Shown here piece by piece: positions 1 through 10,321 of a DNA stretch of 64,000 nt; position 1 is the stretch's first letter; each line of letters begins with the position of its first letter. A model generated the notes under the pieces. It was given only the letters and a program-made list of their open reading frames with translations, was not told the origin of the DNA and did no database searches. A program made the translations under genes and the position numbers. Origin of the DNA: Aralia elata (taxonomy: Eukaryota > Streptophyta > Magnoliopsida > Apiales > Araliaceae); NCBI GenBank assembly GCA_034770075.1, contig CM068383.1, forward strand, positions 41,931,222-41,995,221, read 5' to 3'.

Positions 1-1541
1 GTCATAGGTCCACATACGTCTATGTGTACCAACACTAACAACTCTGTAACTCTTTCTCCTTTTCCACTAAAAGGAGATTTAGTCATCTTGCCCATGAGAC
101 AAGATTCACAAGTTGGATATGATTCGTAATCAGATAGCTCTAAAAGCCCATCTTTATGCAACTTGTTTAATCTTGTTTCATTGATATGACCGAGTTTACA
201 GTTCCACATAAAGGTATAATTAACATCATCTCTTTTTCTTTTCTTAGTTTGTTCAATTTGAAGTATATTTTCATGCAAGTCAAGTATGTAAAGTACATTC
301 AGTACACCATATAAAACATTTTTATTATAAATAGAACAACTGTTGTTCTTTATTATAATATCAAAACCATCCATATCCAATACAGAAATTGAAATAATGT
401 TTCTAATGAGTGTCGGAACATAATAACAATTATTTAAACTAATGAACTTGCCTGAAGGCAGTGCTAAACAATAAGTCCCTACAGCTAATGCAGCAACCTT
501 TGCTCCATTTCCCACTCGTAGGACGACTTCATCCTTGTTCAGCTTTCTACTTCTGCTTAGTCCCTGCATATTATTACATATGTGAGAACTACAGCCGGTA
601 TCCAATACCCAAGTAGAATTTTGACTTTCAGAAAAATTAATTTCAATCATGAACAAACCTGGATCGGAAGTCGAAGCTTCTCCAAGCTTCTTCTGGTCCG
701 CAAGATACTCCTTGCAGTTCCTCTTCCAGTATCCCGGCTTATTGCAATGGTAGCAAATTCTTTTGCTATCTGGATCAGGTTTCTTTTTATCCTCTCTCTT
801 CGCCTTGCCTTTAGCCTTTTTGTTTTTCTTCTTTTCAGAAGATACCTTGGGCCTCTTCCTTTTCTTGGAAGAATCATCCACTAGTAAGACTTGGTTCTTG
901 TTGGATGAGAAGTGACCTTCAGCAGTTTTCAGCATATTAAGTAGCTTAGGCAAGCTGACGTCCAACTTATTCATGTGAAAATTCACAACAAATTGGTGAG
1001 AAGGTGTCCGGGAGTGACTGCAAGATCAAATCTTGACTTAACTCCCCATCCGTCACGAACCCAAGCTGTCCAAGTTGTTCAATCAGATTGATCATCTTAA
1101 GGACATGAGTTTCAACAGCAGTGCCCTCAGTCATATGAGATCGGAAGAGCTCCTTAGATATCTGATATCTAGCAGTCCTACTTTGCTTATCATACAACTC
1201 TTTGAGGTGTAGCAATATAGTAGGAGCATCCATAGTTTCATGCTGACGCTTGAAGCTCGTTACTCATGGATGCGAGCATGATGCATTGAGCCAAGATGGC
1301 ATCATCTTGCCACTTTCTTAAAGTAGCAATCTCTTCCTTAGAGGCTGTTTCTGCAACATTTGCAGGGAACTGGCGAATTTAGGACATCAAAAATCTTTTC
1401 TGCAGTGAGAACAATTCTCAGATTCCTTAACCAATCCGTATAATTCGGTCCGGTCAATTTATTAGCATCAAGTATGCTACGCAGTGATAGTGAGTTTGAC
1501 ATTTTTAAATTCTGCATGTGAACTAGACAACATTTTAGCAT
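1..1541 (-). pseudogene. Broken gag-protease-integrase start of copia element A
   Basis: The product would be a copia Gag-Pol polyprotein: Gag forms the particle, the aspartic protease cleaves it and the integrase inserts the cDNA. Read on the minus strand, gag starts near 1541 or 1502 (MSNSLSLRSILDANK). It has a CCHC zinc knuckle around 700-750, then the protease motif WVLDTGCSSHIC near 580-615, then the GAG-pre-integrase His/Cys region, and runs off the window in the integrase core. Compared with copies B and C, one extra base near 1370 shifts the frame after NSPVP. A second frameshift near 1000 follows LQSLPDTFS. A is therefore non-functional. Overlapping basic-peptide frames around 582-884 are shadows of this gene. 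Confidence 0.9.
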
Positions 1542-1628
1542 TCATTCATTTAATTAATTACCAAAATAAATTAGGTTTTTATTTAAATTGGTATCTCCCA
1601 CTATTTTCATCAAACTATATTACCCTCA

Positions 1629-1633
1629 TTATA
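1629..1633. repeat. Left target-site duplication of element F (TTATA)
   Basis: TTATA lies directly before the TGTGACACC end of the F LTR. The same five bases follow the other LTR at 13162-13166, which shows that F is one intact insertion. Confidence 0.92.
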
Positions 1634-4427
1634 TGTGACACCCCCAAATCCGGGTTACCTCAAACCACACAGATTTGGTGCTCACTATCCATACACAACC
1701 ACTGTCTACCCATAAACAAAAGGTTTTAAGTAAAGTAAACTGAATAACAAAGAAATATCTCCCATAAGAGGGTTATATAGTTTCTAAAAATAAGTCCCAG
1801 GTCCTCTAACCTTTATTACATCTCTTAAAATGCGGAAAAATAAATAAATAGCTAATAAGTCTTGATTACACAACCATAAAAGTAAACCAGTCTTCCTATA
1901 ACAGCAAGTCACAGTCATTTGTTCATTTTTCCTTTTCCTTTGCTAGTAGACGGCTCACTTGGTATTTCAACTTTAGCTGCAAGGGTTTAGTATGCAAGGG
2001 TGAGCAAAACAAGTGCCCACCAAAATAACAATGAACACTTTAATAATTAAGAATGGAAACATCTGAAACCTTGATAGAAAATAAATAGAACATCAAGATA
2101 TTCCGAAAGTGATATACTGAGGGTCACTAGACCACGAACCATGTCCTAGGTTAACAGATAAGTTTGCTGTAACCTTTAACAGTTTAATAAACTATAACTG
2201 GACTATCCATCTCGTACTCAGGGTGATCAACCCGTTGTACAATGTATTGTGCACAACCATTCAACGCTTTTGCATAAATATTCCCCTATACTAGGGTTGT
2301 TCTTCTCAGTTTTGTCATCCAAGAATTCAGTTCAGCAAAATAGAATTTTAAACAACTTAGATTATGATCAAAGATCAACAACAGTGATATACAATGATAT
2401 GGATTTTGTATGTCCAAGACATTAGAATAACGACTTCAATTAACTTGAGCTTTGAACAACAAGAATCCAAAAAAATCAGAAGTCTATGACATGCAATGAT
2501 AACTTGCTAGATGAGAAAGTAGGATTTAGAAGCTTGCATAAACTAGAATCGAGGTAGGATAAGGACACTTGTGTCAAGTAAATTTAAGATTGAAAATATA
2601 TTTAATGTGAAAGAGTTGAGAATAGGAAACTTGCCTCGTGCGTAGTTTTCCTAATTACAAACCACGTACAATAAACAACCTACATATTCCGTTTGTATAG
2701 CAACAAAAATAATTAGTTACAATATTCAACATACATTAACACTCCAATCCTCATCTCAATTTTCAATTAATCACTGATTATCAATCCTATTTCAGAAGCT
2801 ACAAGCTTAGCTACAACAATATAACACTTTAAGAATCACCAAAACTTATCTTAAAGTTAAGGTATAACAACTTTATATTTAATAATCATTAAATATTCAC
2901 TTAGAATCCATCTTAACATCTTGGTATTCATTTATTATATTAATTTAAGTTTTAATCCTGCATAGAGTGAGACATCGCAGTTACCCAAAAAATAAAAAAT
3001 AAAATAACTTTTCCAGCAATGATCTCGCCGGGGCGAGAATTTGCTTTACAATTTTCTCGCCGGGGCGAGATCCCGCTAGGGCGAGGATTTTCTATACAAC
3101 TTTTTCGCCGAGGCGACAAACTCGACTGCAACCTCCCACAGTTCGCGAACCAGCGAAACACAGACCAAATTTTCCAAATTATATCATCCAACTCACAAAT
3201 CAAACACACCCAGACATCAAAACCCGTTGTAAAACAGCTACCCAACATGTTTCTAACAATTCTAACTATTATAAAACACATAATCAACCAATTAAAGTTC
3301 AAAAATTTACTGCCAAAACAAAATATTCATATTTTGGCCTATTTGATAAAATTAAACACTATGAAATTCAATCTCTAAACCATTTTAATCCATTCCATTT
3401 GCATTCTTTTTGTTTTTCATTATATTATCATAATCAAATGTCAATTTACCGATTAATAATCAATTTGAGCATCAATTTTCATACATATATGCCATACACG
3501 AAAGTAAAACTCTGTAAAAAAACCAAAAACTCAATTTTAAAGCATTCTTTCATGGATTAATACTTACAAATTGGTTTATAAACATCAAATAATCACCTAA
3601 CACATGCTTACTATCAATTACATCAAGTAATTCATATTTTGAGCCAATAAATTTTATACAGAGAAATAAAATAATGAAATACAGTGAAGAACTTTTAACA
3701 AAACTAACAAGAATTATACCTTCAATTCCTTCTTGAACTTTAGCTAGATGATGAAAATCACTTAGAAATCCTCCTTTGATTTTAGAACTCTTCTCTCCAA
3801 TCTCCAAACTCCTCTCTCAATATCTCTCTATTCTTTCTTTGTTAAAACTCTGTTCTTCCTTCTTTGAGCTTAGAAAAAAAAACAACTGATAGCCTTTATT
3901 TTAGTTTTTTTAACGTAACTTAGCTTTTAATCAGTCAGTTGTAGAAACCAAGAGTTAGGCCTTGTTTGGCAAACTCAAATGTAAAATAACCCATTTTTAC
4001 CAACCAAGGGTCACAAGGCCTTGTTTGGTTTATTTAAAATAAAACCCTTTCTCATTTATTTTAATAACTCATTATATTATATAGTTTAATTGTCACACTG
4101 ACAATTTAATTAAACATATTATTAAATAAATCCAATTAAACCTTACTAATTCAATTATAAGTTTTATTTGATCAATACCATTATGCCAAATAAATTATTT
4201 TATTCAAATAAATTAGTTAATCATCTAATTTAATTATTAAAATAAATTAGAATAAACACATCAAATCACATTTAAATAAACATTTAACACAATTACTCTT
4301 AACATGAATTACTCCACAATAACTTTATTATTTATTTATTTTACTCAATAAATAAATTAACAATAAAATATTTATTAACTCAATAAATAAATATTTTAAA
4401 TTACTTACAGAATTCATAATCGTTACA
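1634..4427 (-). repeat. 3' LTR of chromovirus F
   Basis: In element sense it starts TGTAACGATT at 4427 and ends GGTGTCACA at 1634. A GA-rich transcribed-leader-like stretch lies around 3780-3870 and a splice-donor-like AAG/GTATAA at about 3718-3720. A palindrome island follows at 3021-3121. It is one 43-bp island unit shorter than its partner LTR. Confidence 0.93.
3021..3121. repeat. GC-rich palindrome island in the F 3' LTR
   Basis: CTCGCCGGGGCGAG-type units (6-bp stem CTCGCC/GGCGAG) recur with variants, separated by AT-rich spacers such as AATTTGCTTTACAATTTT. The block stands out against a very AT-rich LTR. Confidence 0.85.
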
Positions 4428-4519
4428 TCCTTCCCTCCTTACAAGGATTCTGTCCTCAGAATCACAACGTTATCACTACATTCTTCCCTCCTTACAGGGA
4501 TTCTGTCCTCAGAATCACA
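4424..4519. repeat. 53-bp tandem duplication containing the F polypurine tract
   Basis: About 43 bp starting TACAT at 4424 recurs at 4477 with few changes. Both copies contain the CTTCCCTCCTTACA core (a polypurine tract on the minus strand) and GATTCTGTCCTCAGAATC. Confidence 0.85.
4428..4440 (-). promoter_or_regulatory. Polypurine tract of element F
   Basis: On the minus strand AAGGAGGGAAGGA directly precedes the LTR start TGTAACG. By position it is the RNase H-resistant primer for plus-strand DNA synthesis. Confidence 0.88.
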
Positions 4520-4522
4520 GAA

Positions 4523-6085
4523 CTAGGACGAAACAAATAACTCAGGATAATTCTTCATCATTTCAGCTTCTAGTTCCCACGTAGCTTCTTCAGCATTGTG
4601 GTTCCTCTATAGAGTCTTAACATAAGGTATCACTTTATTCCTGAGAACCTTTTCCTTCCTGTCTACTATTCGAAGTGGAACTTCCTCGTAAGTTAGATCT
4701 CTCTCGAACTGTATAGGTTCATATTTTATCACATGTTTATAATCTGGCTTATAAGACCGTAACACAGAGACATGAAAAACATTGTGGATATGTACCAGCT
4801 TTGGAGGTAGAGCTACTTCATAAGCCACCTCACCAACTCGCCGCAGAACCTCAAAAGGACCAATAAATCTTGGACTAAGCTTACCCTTCTTGCCAAAACG
4901 AATTTTCCCTTTCCAGGGTGAAACTTTCAGAAATACGAAGCTTCCTACCTCAAATTGTCGTTTCTGACGATGTTGATCCGTATACTTCTTCTGCCTGTCT
5001 TAAGCAGCTAATAATCGCGCTCTTATAACTTTCACGATCTCCGCTGTTTGGTGTACCAATTCCGGTCCTAGAAGTTATTGTTCACCAACCTCGTCCCAAC
5101 ATAGTGGAGTCCGACATTTTCGTCCGTACAACGCTTCGTATGGTGGCATGCCAATACTTACGTGATAACTGTTGTTGTAAGCAAACTCGACAAATGGTAG
5201 GTGGTCATCCCAGTTTCCCTTAAAATCCATAACACAGGCGCGTAACATATCTTCCAAAGTTTGGATCGTTCTTTCGCTCTGACCATCAGTTTGAGGATGA
5301 TATGCAGTGCTCATTCTCAACTGAGTTCCCAAGCATTTTTGTAAATGCTTCCAAAAATTTAACGTAAACCTCGGATCTCGATCAGACACAATAGACACAG
5401 GAACACCATGTCGCGAAATAATTTCTTTGATGTATAATTTCGCTAACTGGTCTAGGTTGAATCTAATCTTGATTGGTAAGAAATGCGCTGATTTTGTCAG
5501 TCTGTCCACGATTACCCAAATTGCGTCAAAACCTTTTTGTGTAGTCGGCAAACCTACGACAAAATCCATTGTTATGTGTTCCCACTTCCACTTTGGTATT
5601 TCTAACCGCTGAAACAAACCACTGGGTCACTGATGTTCAGCTTTTACTTTCTGGCACGTCAAACATATGACAACACATTCTGTGATATCACGCTTCATTC
5701 CTGACCACCAATAATATTGACGAAGATCTTGATACATCTTTGTACTCCCTGGGTGGACTGAGTAACGTGTATTGTGAGCTTCGTCCAAGATCTTCCTTCT
5801 AACATCCGGTACCAATGGAACCCAAATTCGATGTTCAAATCTGATTAATTCCTTGGCATCAATACTGAACTTTTCACCTTGTCCCTCAGAGACTTCCTTC
5901 CTAATGTTCTCACACTCCGCATCTTGAAGTTAAGCTTCTTTGATTTGGTCCAGCAACACCGGACGAACCTCGATCTGAAATATCTTTTCCTTTGATTCAT
6001 GCTGGCACTTCACCTCCAATTCTAACTTCGCCATCTGTTTAATAAGTTCCTCCTGAGCAGTCAATAACAGAAGTTTTTCTCGACC
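4523..6085 (-). pseudogene. Integrase and chromodomain of chromovirus F (broken)
   Basis: Gypsy integrase would insert the element cDNA, and the C-terminal chromodomain would steer it to heterochromatin. Read right to left there is a zinc-binding HHCC region (5627-5815, with CLTCQKVKAEHQ). The DDE core follows at 5075-5617, with MDFVVGLP, SDRDPRF and DGQSERT carrying the D, D and E. The GPF/GEVAYEV region comes next, then a chromodomain with EEATWE, ending at 4523. Stops seen: Q-type TAA near 5930, TGA near 5625, TAA near 5075, TAA near 5000, and UAG at 4607-4609 at the expected first chromodomain tryptophan. After that UAG the frame stays open for 27 codons. Most of these stops fit C-to-T or G-to-A change. 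Confidence 0.9.
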
Positions 6086-7580
6086 CTACCCGCTTAATGT
6101 ATCAGCAACAACATAATCTTTAATCAGTTCTAACCATCGTCTCTGTCGCATGTTGAGGTCCTTCTGTATAAAAATGTACTTGAGGCTCTTATGATCTGTG
6201 TAGATCTCACACTTCTCACCATAAAGGTAGTGCCTCCAGATCTTCAGAGCAAACACCACCGCTGTCAATTCTAAATCATGCGTTGGGTATCCCTTCTCGT
6301 AATCTTTTAGTTGTCGTGATGCGTACGCAATAACCTTATCGTTTTGCATAAGCACACAGCCAAGGCCCTTATGCGACGCGTCACTGTAAACCACAAAATT
6401 TTCGGTACTATCTGGCAAAGATAATACAGGCGCCATACTTAACCTTTTCTTTAATTCCTGAAAACTTTCCTCGCACTTCTCCGTCCAGACAAACTTAACC
6501 ACCTTCCTAGTCAAATTTGTCAATGGAGTGGTGATCTTAGAAAAATCTTGTATAAACTGTCGATAATATCCGACCAAACCTAAGAAACTCCTTACTTCAG
6601 ACGGTGTCTTCGGTTGCTCCCAATCTATTACCCGCTTCGACTTTAGCCGGATCAACCAAAATCCCATCTTTATCAATTATATGTCCAAGAAATTGAACAC
6701 GACCCAACCAAAACTCACATTTTGAAAATTTTGTATAAAGCTTCTCTTTTCCGTAATGTCTCTAAAGTTAGTCTCAGATGCTCCACATGGTCTTCTCGTG
6801 ATTTAGAATACACCAAAATATCGTCGATAAACACCACCACGAACTTATCTAGAAATGGTTTAAACACCCTATTCATTAAGTCCATAAATGCCGCAGGTGC
6901 ATTCGTTAGACCGAATGACATAACCAGAAACTCGTAGTGACCGTAACGAGTTCTGAACGCCATCTTCGGAACATCCTCCTTTCTCACTTTCAGCTGATGG
7001 TAACCACTTCTTAAGTCTATCTTTGAAAAATGAGTAGCACCCTTCAACTGATCGAATAGATCGTCAATTCTCGGTAATGGGTATTTATTCTTGATTGTAA
7101 CCTTGTTCAATTCACGATAATCTATGCAAAGACGCATCGAACCATCTTTCTTCTTAACAAACAACACCGGCGCTCCCCACGGCGAAACATCACTCGGTTG
7201 AATGTACTTCTTGTCTAGTAGCTCCTGTAATTGCACCATCAACTCCTTCATCTCCACCGGAGCCATTCGATACGGAGCTTTTGATATAGGCGCAGTCCCG
7301 GGCACTAAACTCAATAACGAATTCAATCTCTCTATCTGAAGGTAATCCCGGCAAATCATCCGGAAAAACATCCACAAAATCTCTCACCACCGGTATTTCT
7401 TCCAATTTTGTACCGGTCTTCCGAGTATCTACCACATGAGCTAAATACCCTACACATCCTTGCTTTAGTAACTTCTTGGCTTGCATAATCGTTAGACAAG
7501 TTGTTTTGCCTTGGCGATTTGCTACCATAAAATACCACCTTAGACGGAGTCTTAAGGTTGACACACTACTTTTGGCAATC
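6086..7580 (-). pseudogene. Reverse transcriptase and RNase H of chromovirus F (broken)
   Basis: These domains copy the element RNA into DNA and degrade the RNA template. The linker before RT (VVRDFVDVFPDDLPGLP, about 7320-7430) and the RT itself (6715-7377: KKDGSMRLCIDYRELN, FSKIDLRSGYHQ, then FIDD as the catalytic YxDD-type motif) are in different frames, so there is a frameshift near 7308. RNase H (6086-6676) keeps VVYSDASHKGLG and CEIYTDHKSLKYIF. It then lacks about a dozen residues before VADTLSG compared with element G, and runs into a stop. Another break lies at 6676-6715. Confidence 0.9.
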
Positions 7581-8998
7581 AATAATCGCCCAATAACTAT
7601 ACAACCAATCCATCCCTAGAATAACGTTAAATTCCCCAAGTTTAATCGGAATAAGATTTACTATCATCATATGACCATGAATATCTATCTCGTAATTTTT
7701 GTACACATACCTAATAGGTATCACTTCCCTATTGGCAATCTCTATGTTTAAGGGAAAGTCTAACTCTTCTCGGGGTATCTCCAGTTTCTCAGCAAAATCA
7801 TCAGAAATGAAAGAATAAGTTGCACCCGAATCAAAAAGTACATATGCATTCAAGTTATTTACTGGTAGGATACCTGCCACCACCTCCTTGGATCGAACCG
7901 CATCCTGGACCGTCATATTAAAAGTGCGAGCAGTCGGGCGATTTGCTGTAGCTGGTCCAGAAATAGTTAGTGCACCTCCACTATTGCTTCCTTTGCCTCC
8001 ATTTCCCCCACTAGCTACTTTCCTTGGACAATCACGAACAAGATGGTCTTTTGACCCGCACGTGAAACATGCACCCTTCTTTGGGGCAGTGCAGTTTGGA
8101 GCAATGTGGCCCTCTTGTCCACAGTTGTAACAGACTCTCTTTCCTTTCAAGCACACACCTGCATGATTCTTACCACAGGTTGCACAAGCTTCAGTTTTCT
8201 TCCTCTGGTTACTCTGCTGACTTCCAGTAGAACCACCATCATTCCATTTTCGTTTTTGGTTTCCTCCCCCATTGCTACCACTCGGCCTATTTTCGGTCTC
8301 ATTCCTTTTCTTTTTCTGCTCCTGGTTGTATTTGGTTAATGCATCACTTCCTCCCTCTACTATTATTGCTTTCTCTAACACCGCCGCAAATGTGTTGAGT
8401 TGAAACATAGAAACCCTACTGTAAAGCCAAGGTTTCAATCCCTGCTCAAATCGTCTAGCCTTTCTCTCATCCATGTTAACTTGGTATGGTGCAAACCTCG
8501 CTAGTTCATTGAACCTTGCCGCGTATTCTGGCACTGTCATTGTTCCTTGCTTAAGTTCGAGAAACTGAACCTCCTTTTAGTTCTGAGCACTAGCCGGGAA
8601 ATACATTTCGAAGAACATCTCTTTAAACCGATCCCACAGTATAACACCTTCTCCTGCTCTCGTCTTGTTGGCTTGCCACCAGTAACTGGCTTCCGACTTT
8701 AACATGAAAGTCGCAAAGGCAGTCTTCTAATCATTCTGAACCCTAGCGACTTCAAAAACTTTTTCCATTTCTATTACCCAAGTTTGGGCTTCTATCAGAA
8801 CCATTGTTCCTTAAACTCAGGGGGACCAATGGCCTTAAAATCCTTAAAGGTCGTAGCTTGAGCTTGTGGTTGATTTGCAAAAACTCCAGTCAAAAGGTTC
8901 ACTAGTTGCTGAACTGGGTTAGCATCGGGTGGATTATTGTTATTGTTGTTAGTAGACCCCCTCTGGGGGTGATTGTGATTGCTTACGGGGTCGTCCAA
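7566..8998 (-). pseudogene. Gag and aspartic protease of chromovirus F (broken)
   Basis: Gag would package element RNA. It starts at 8998 (MDDPVSNHNHPQRGS) with an Asn-rich stretch. The middle is read in 7566-8540. Three Cys/His clusters follow: CATCGKNHAGVC, then the classic knuckles CYNCGQEGHIAPNC and CFTCGSKDHLVRDC. The protease has LFDSGATYSFIS (DSG active site). Defects: a one-base frameshift near 8810 after EFKEQWF, and Q-type stops near 8729 (TAG) and 8579 (TAA), both explained by C-to-T change on the coding strand. The 300-bp gap to the upstream coiled-coil ORF (8999-9309) is AT-rich with no ORF. Confidence 0.88.
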
Positions 8999-9309
8999 CT
9001 CTTCTTGGCGGCATAATTCTGTTTAAGACAACGCTTTTTAGACAATTGCTAAAAAAAAAAAAAATTTTAAGTACTTATAACTTAATTAAAACATACTTAA
9101 ATATTCAAAAGTAGAAACTTAACACATAACATTTTTCAAAAAAACTTCTTTATTCATTCATTCTCAAACTCAAAAGATAGCATTTTACTATTTACATCAT
9201 CATCTAAGAAGACAACTTCGGCATTTCACCATTAACATCTTATCCCATTATTTATATAAACTGGGATTTACATTCAAAATACTTGTTATAATATTATTTC
9301 TCTAATAAC

Positions 9310-10096
9310 TTAGGAAGACAACCCTCGGCGCACAGCCTCCTCACGTTCTTGCTCCATGATGCGAACCATAGTTCGGCGATCCACAAACCTCGGATGATCC
9401 TCTAACTGTGTTAGGTAATGGCGAACACGGTCTTGAGCCCTATCTATCGTCGTGTGGTAAATATAGTCCATGTCATCGATCTTGAACTTCTTCGCACGAA
9501 TCTCACCTTCACCACGATCCAATCGTTGAGAAACCCTAATGTGAGCGTTTTTAACCCTATTATGCATAGCAGTTTCCTCCTTCAAAGCTTCTTTTAACTC
9601 CTCCATCGCAATCTTTAATTGGCCGATCTCAGACTTTAATTCATCATTCTCAGTTTTTAGTTCACCATTTTCAGCCTTCACCACCTCATTCTCTGACTTC
9701 ACCTTTTCATTTTCATCTAACAGTTGCTCCTGCTGAATCTCTGCGTGAACTAATTTCCATTCTACATCACCCAACCGTACTTCTAAATCATAGATCTCTC
9801 CGTCCTTCTCCTCGATAGTAATTCGGCGCGTCTCTGACACTTCCTCCAAAACTCTGAGTTGCTCCCGAAGTTTGACATTTTCATCATATAACTGCTCGTA
9901 CATCAGCTCCTCGGGATCCTACTCCTCCTCCTCCTGAACAGTGACCAACCTCTGCCCAGGTGCTTCCATAGTCACCAACCGTTCGTTGACCACATGAACA
10001 TCTCTGGCCTCCTCGTCTCCAGGCTCTGGGATATCCTCCCTCAGCACTGGGATCTGCTCAACTCGAATCTGACTAGTTTGTCCAACTTCCGATATC
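9310..10096 (-). pseudogene. Extra coiled-coil ORF between primer site and gag in F
   Basis: The open part (9310-9903) codes for 197 residues, strongly acidic/basic and predicted to be helical. Residues about 60-110 are near-perfect heptads (VKSENEV, VKAENGE, LKTENDE, LKSEIGQ), a long parallel coiled coil. The same frame continues upstream to 10096, interrupted only by a UAG at 9919-9921. At 10097-10098 a pyrimidine-rich TTTTATTGTTAG looks like a splice acceptor, giving about 262 codons from an exon start at 10096. It has no enzyme motif and no signal peptide. Its place before gag recalls extra 5' ORFs described in some other gypsy lineages. Function unknown; an RNA-binding or assembly role is only inference. 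Confidence 0.7.
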
Positions 10097-10304
10097 CTAA
10101 CAATAAAATATTTTAATTATTTAATCGATACCACTCGCGAGCACATTGGTTATTAAGCATATAAGCACATAGAGTATTTTATTATCTTCAATGAATTCCT
10201 TAATTCATCCCTTAATACTCGATAGGAGTTTAGCAACACTATCTTTGCGATTTCCTAAAAGGTTAATTCCTAAGGTTTTTCCCCACCTAAGGTTCTTAAA
10301 CCTA

Positions 10305-10318
10305 CGGCTCTGATACCA
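10305..10318 (-). promoter_or_regulatory. Primer binding site of F (initiator Met tRNA)
   Basis: The minus strand reads TGGTATCAGAGCCG three bases inside the 5' LTR, complementary to the 3' end of plant initiator tRNA-Met. It starts minus-strand cDNA synthesis and fixes the element orientation. Confidence 0.93.
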
Positions 10319-10321
10319 ACC

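Noticed and set aside
582..884. Long frame opposite copia A gag
   Set aside because: Antisense shadow of the Lys-rich gag tail; the same shadow occurs opposite C (37762-37953), and related shadows opposite B and C gag.
3019..3378. Frames across the F LTR island, also 11700-12262
   Set aside because: They translate the palindrome repeats, differ between the two LTRs and have no codon conservation.
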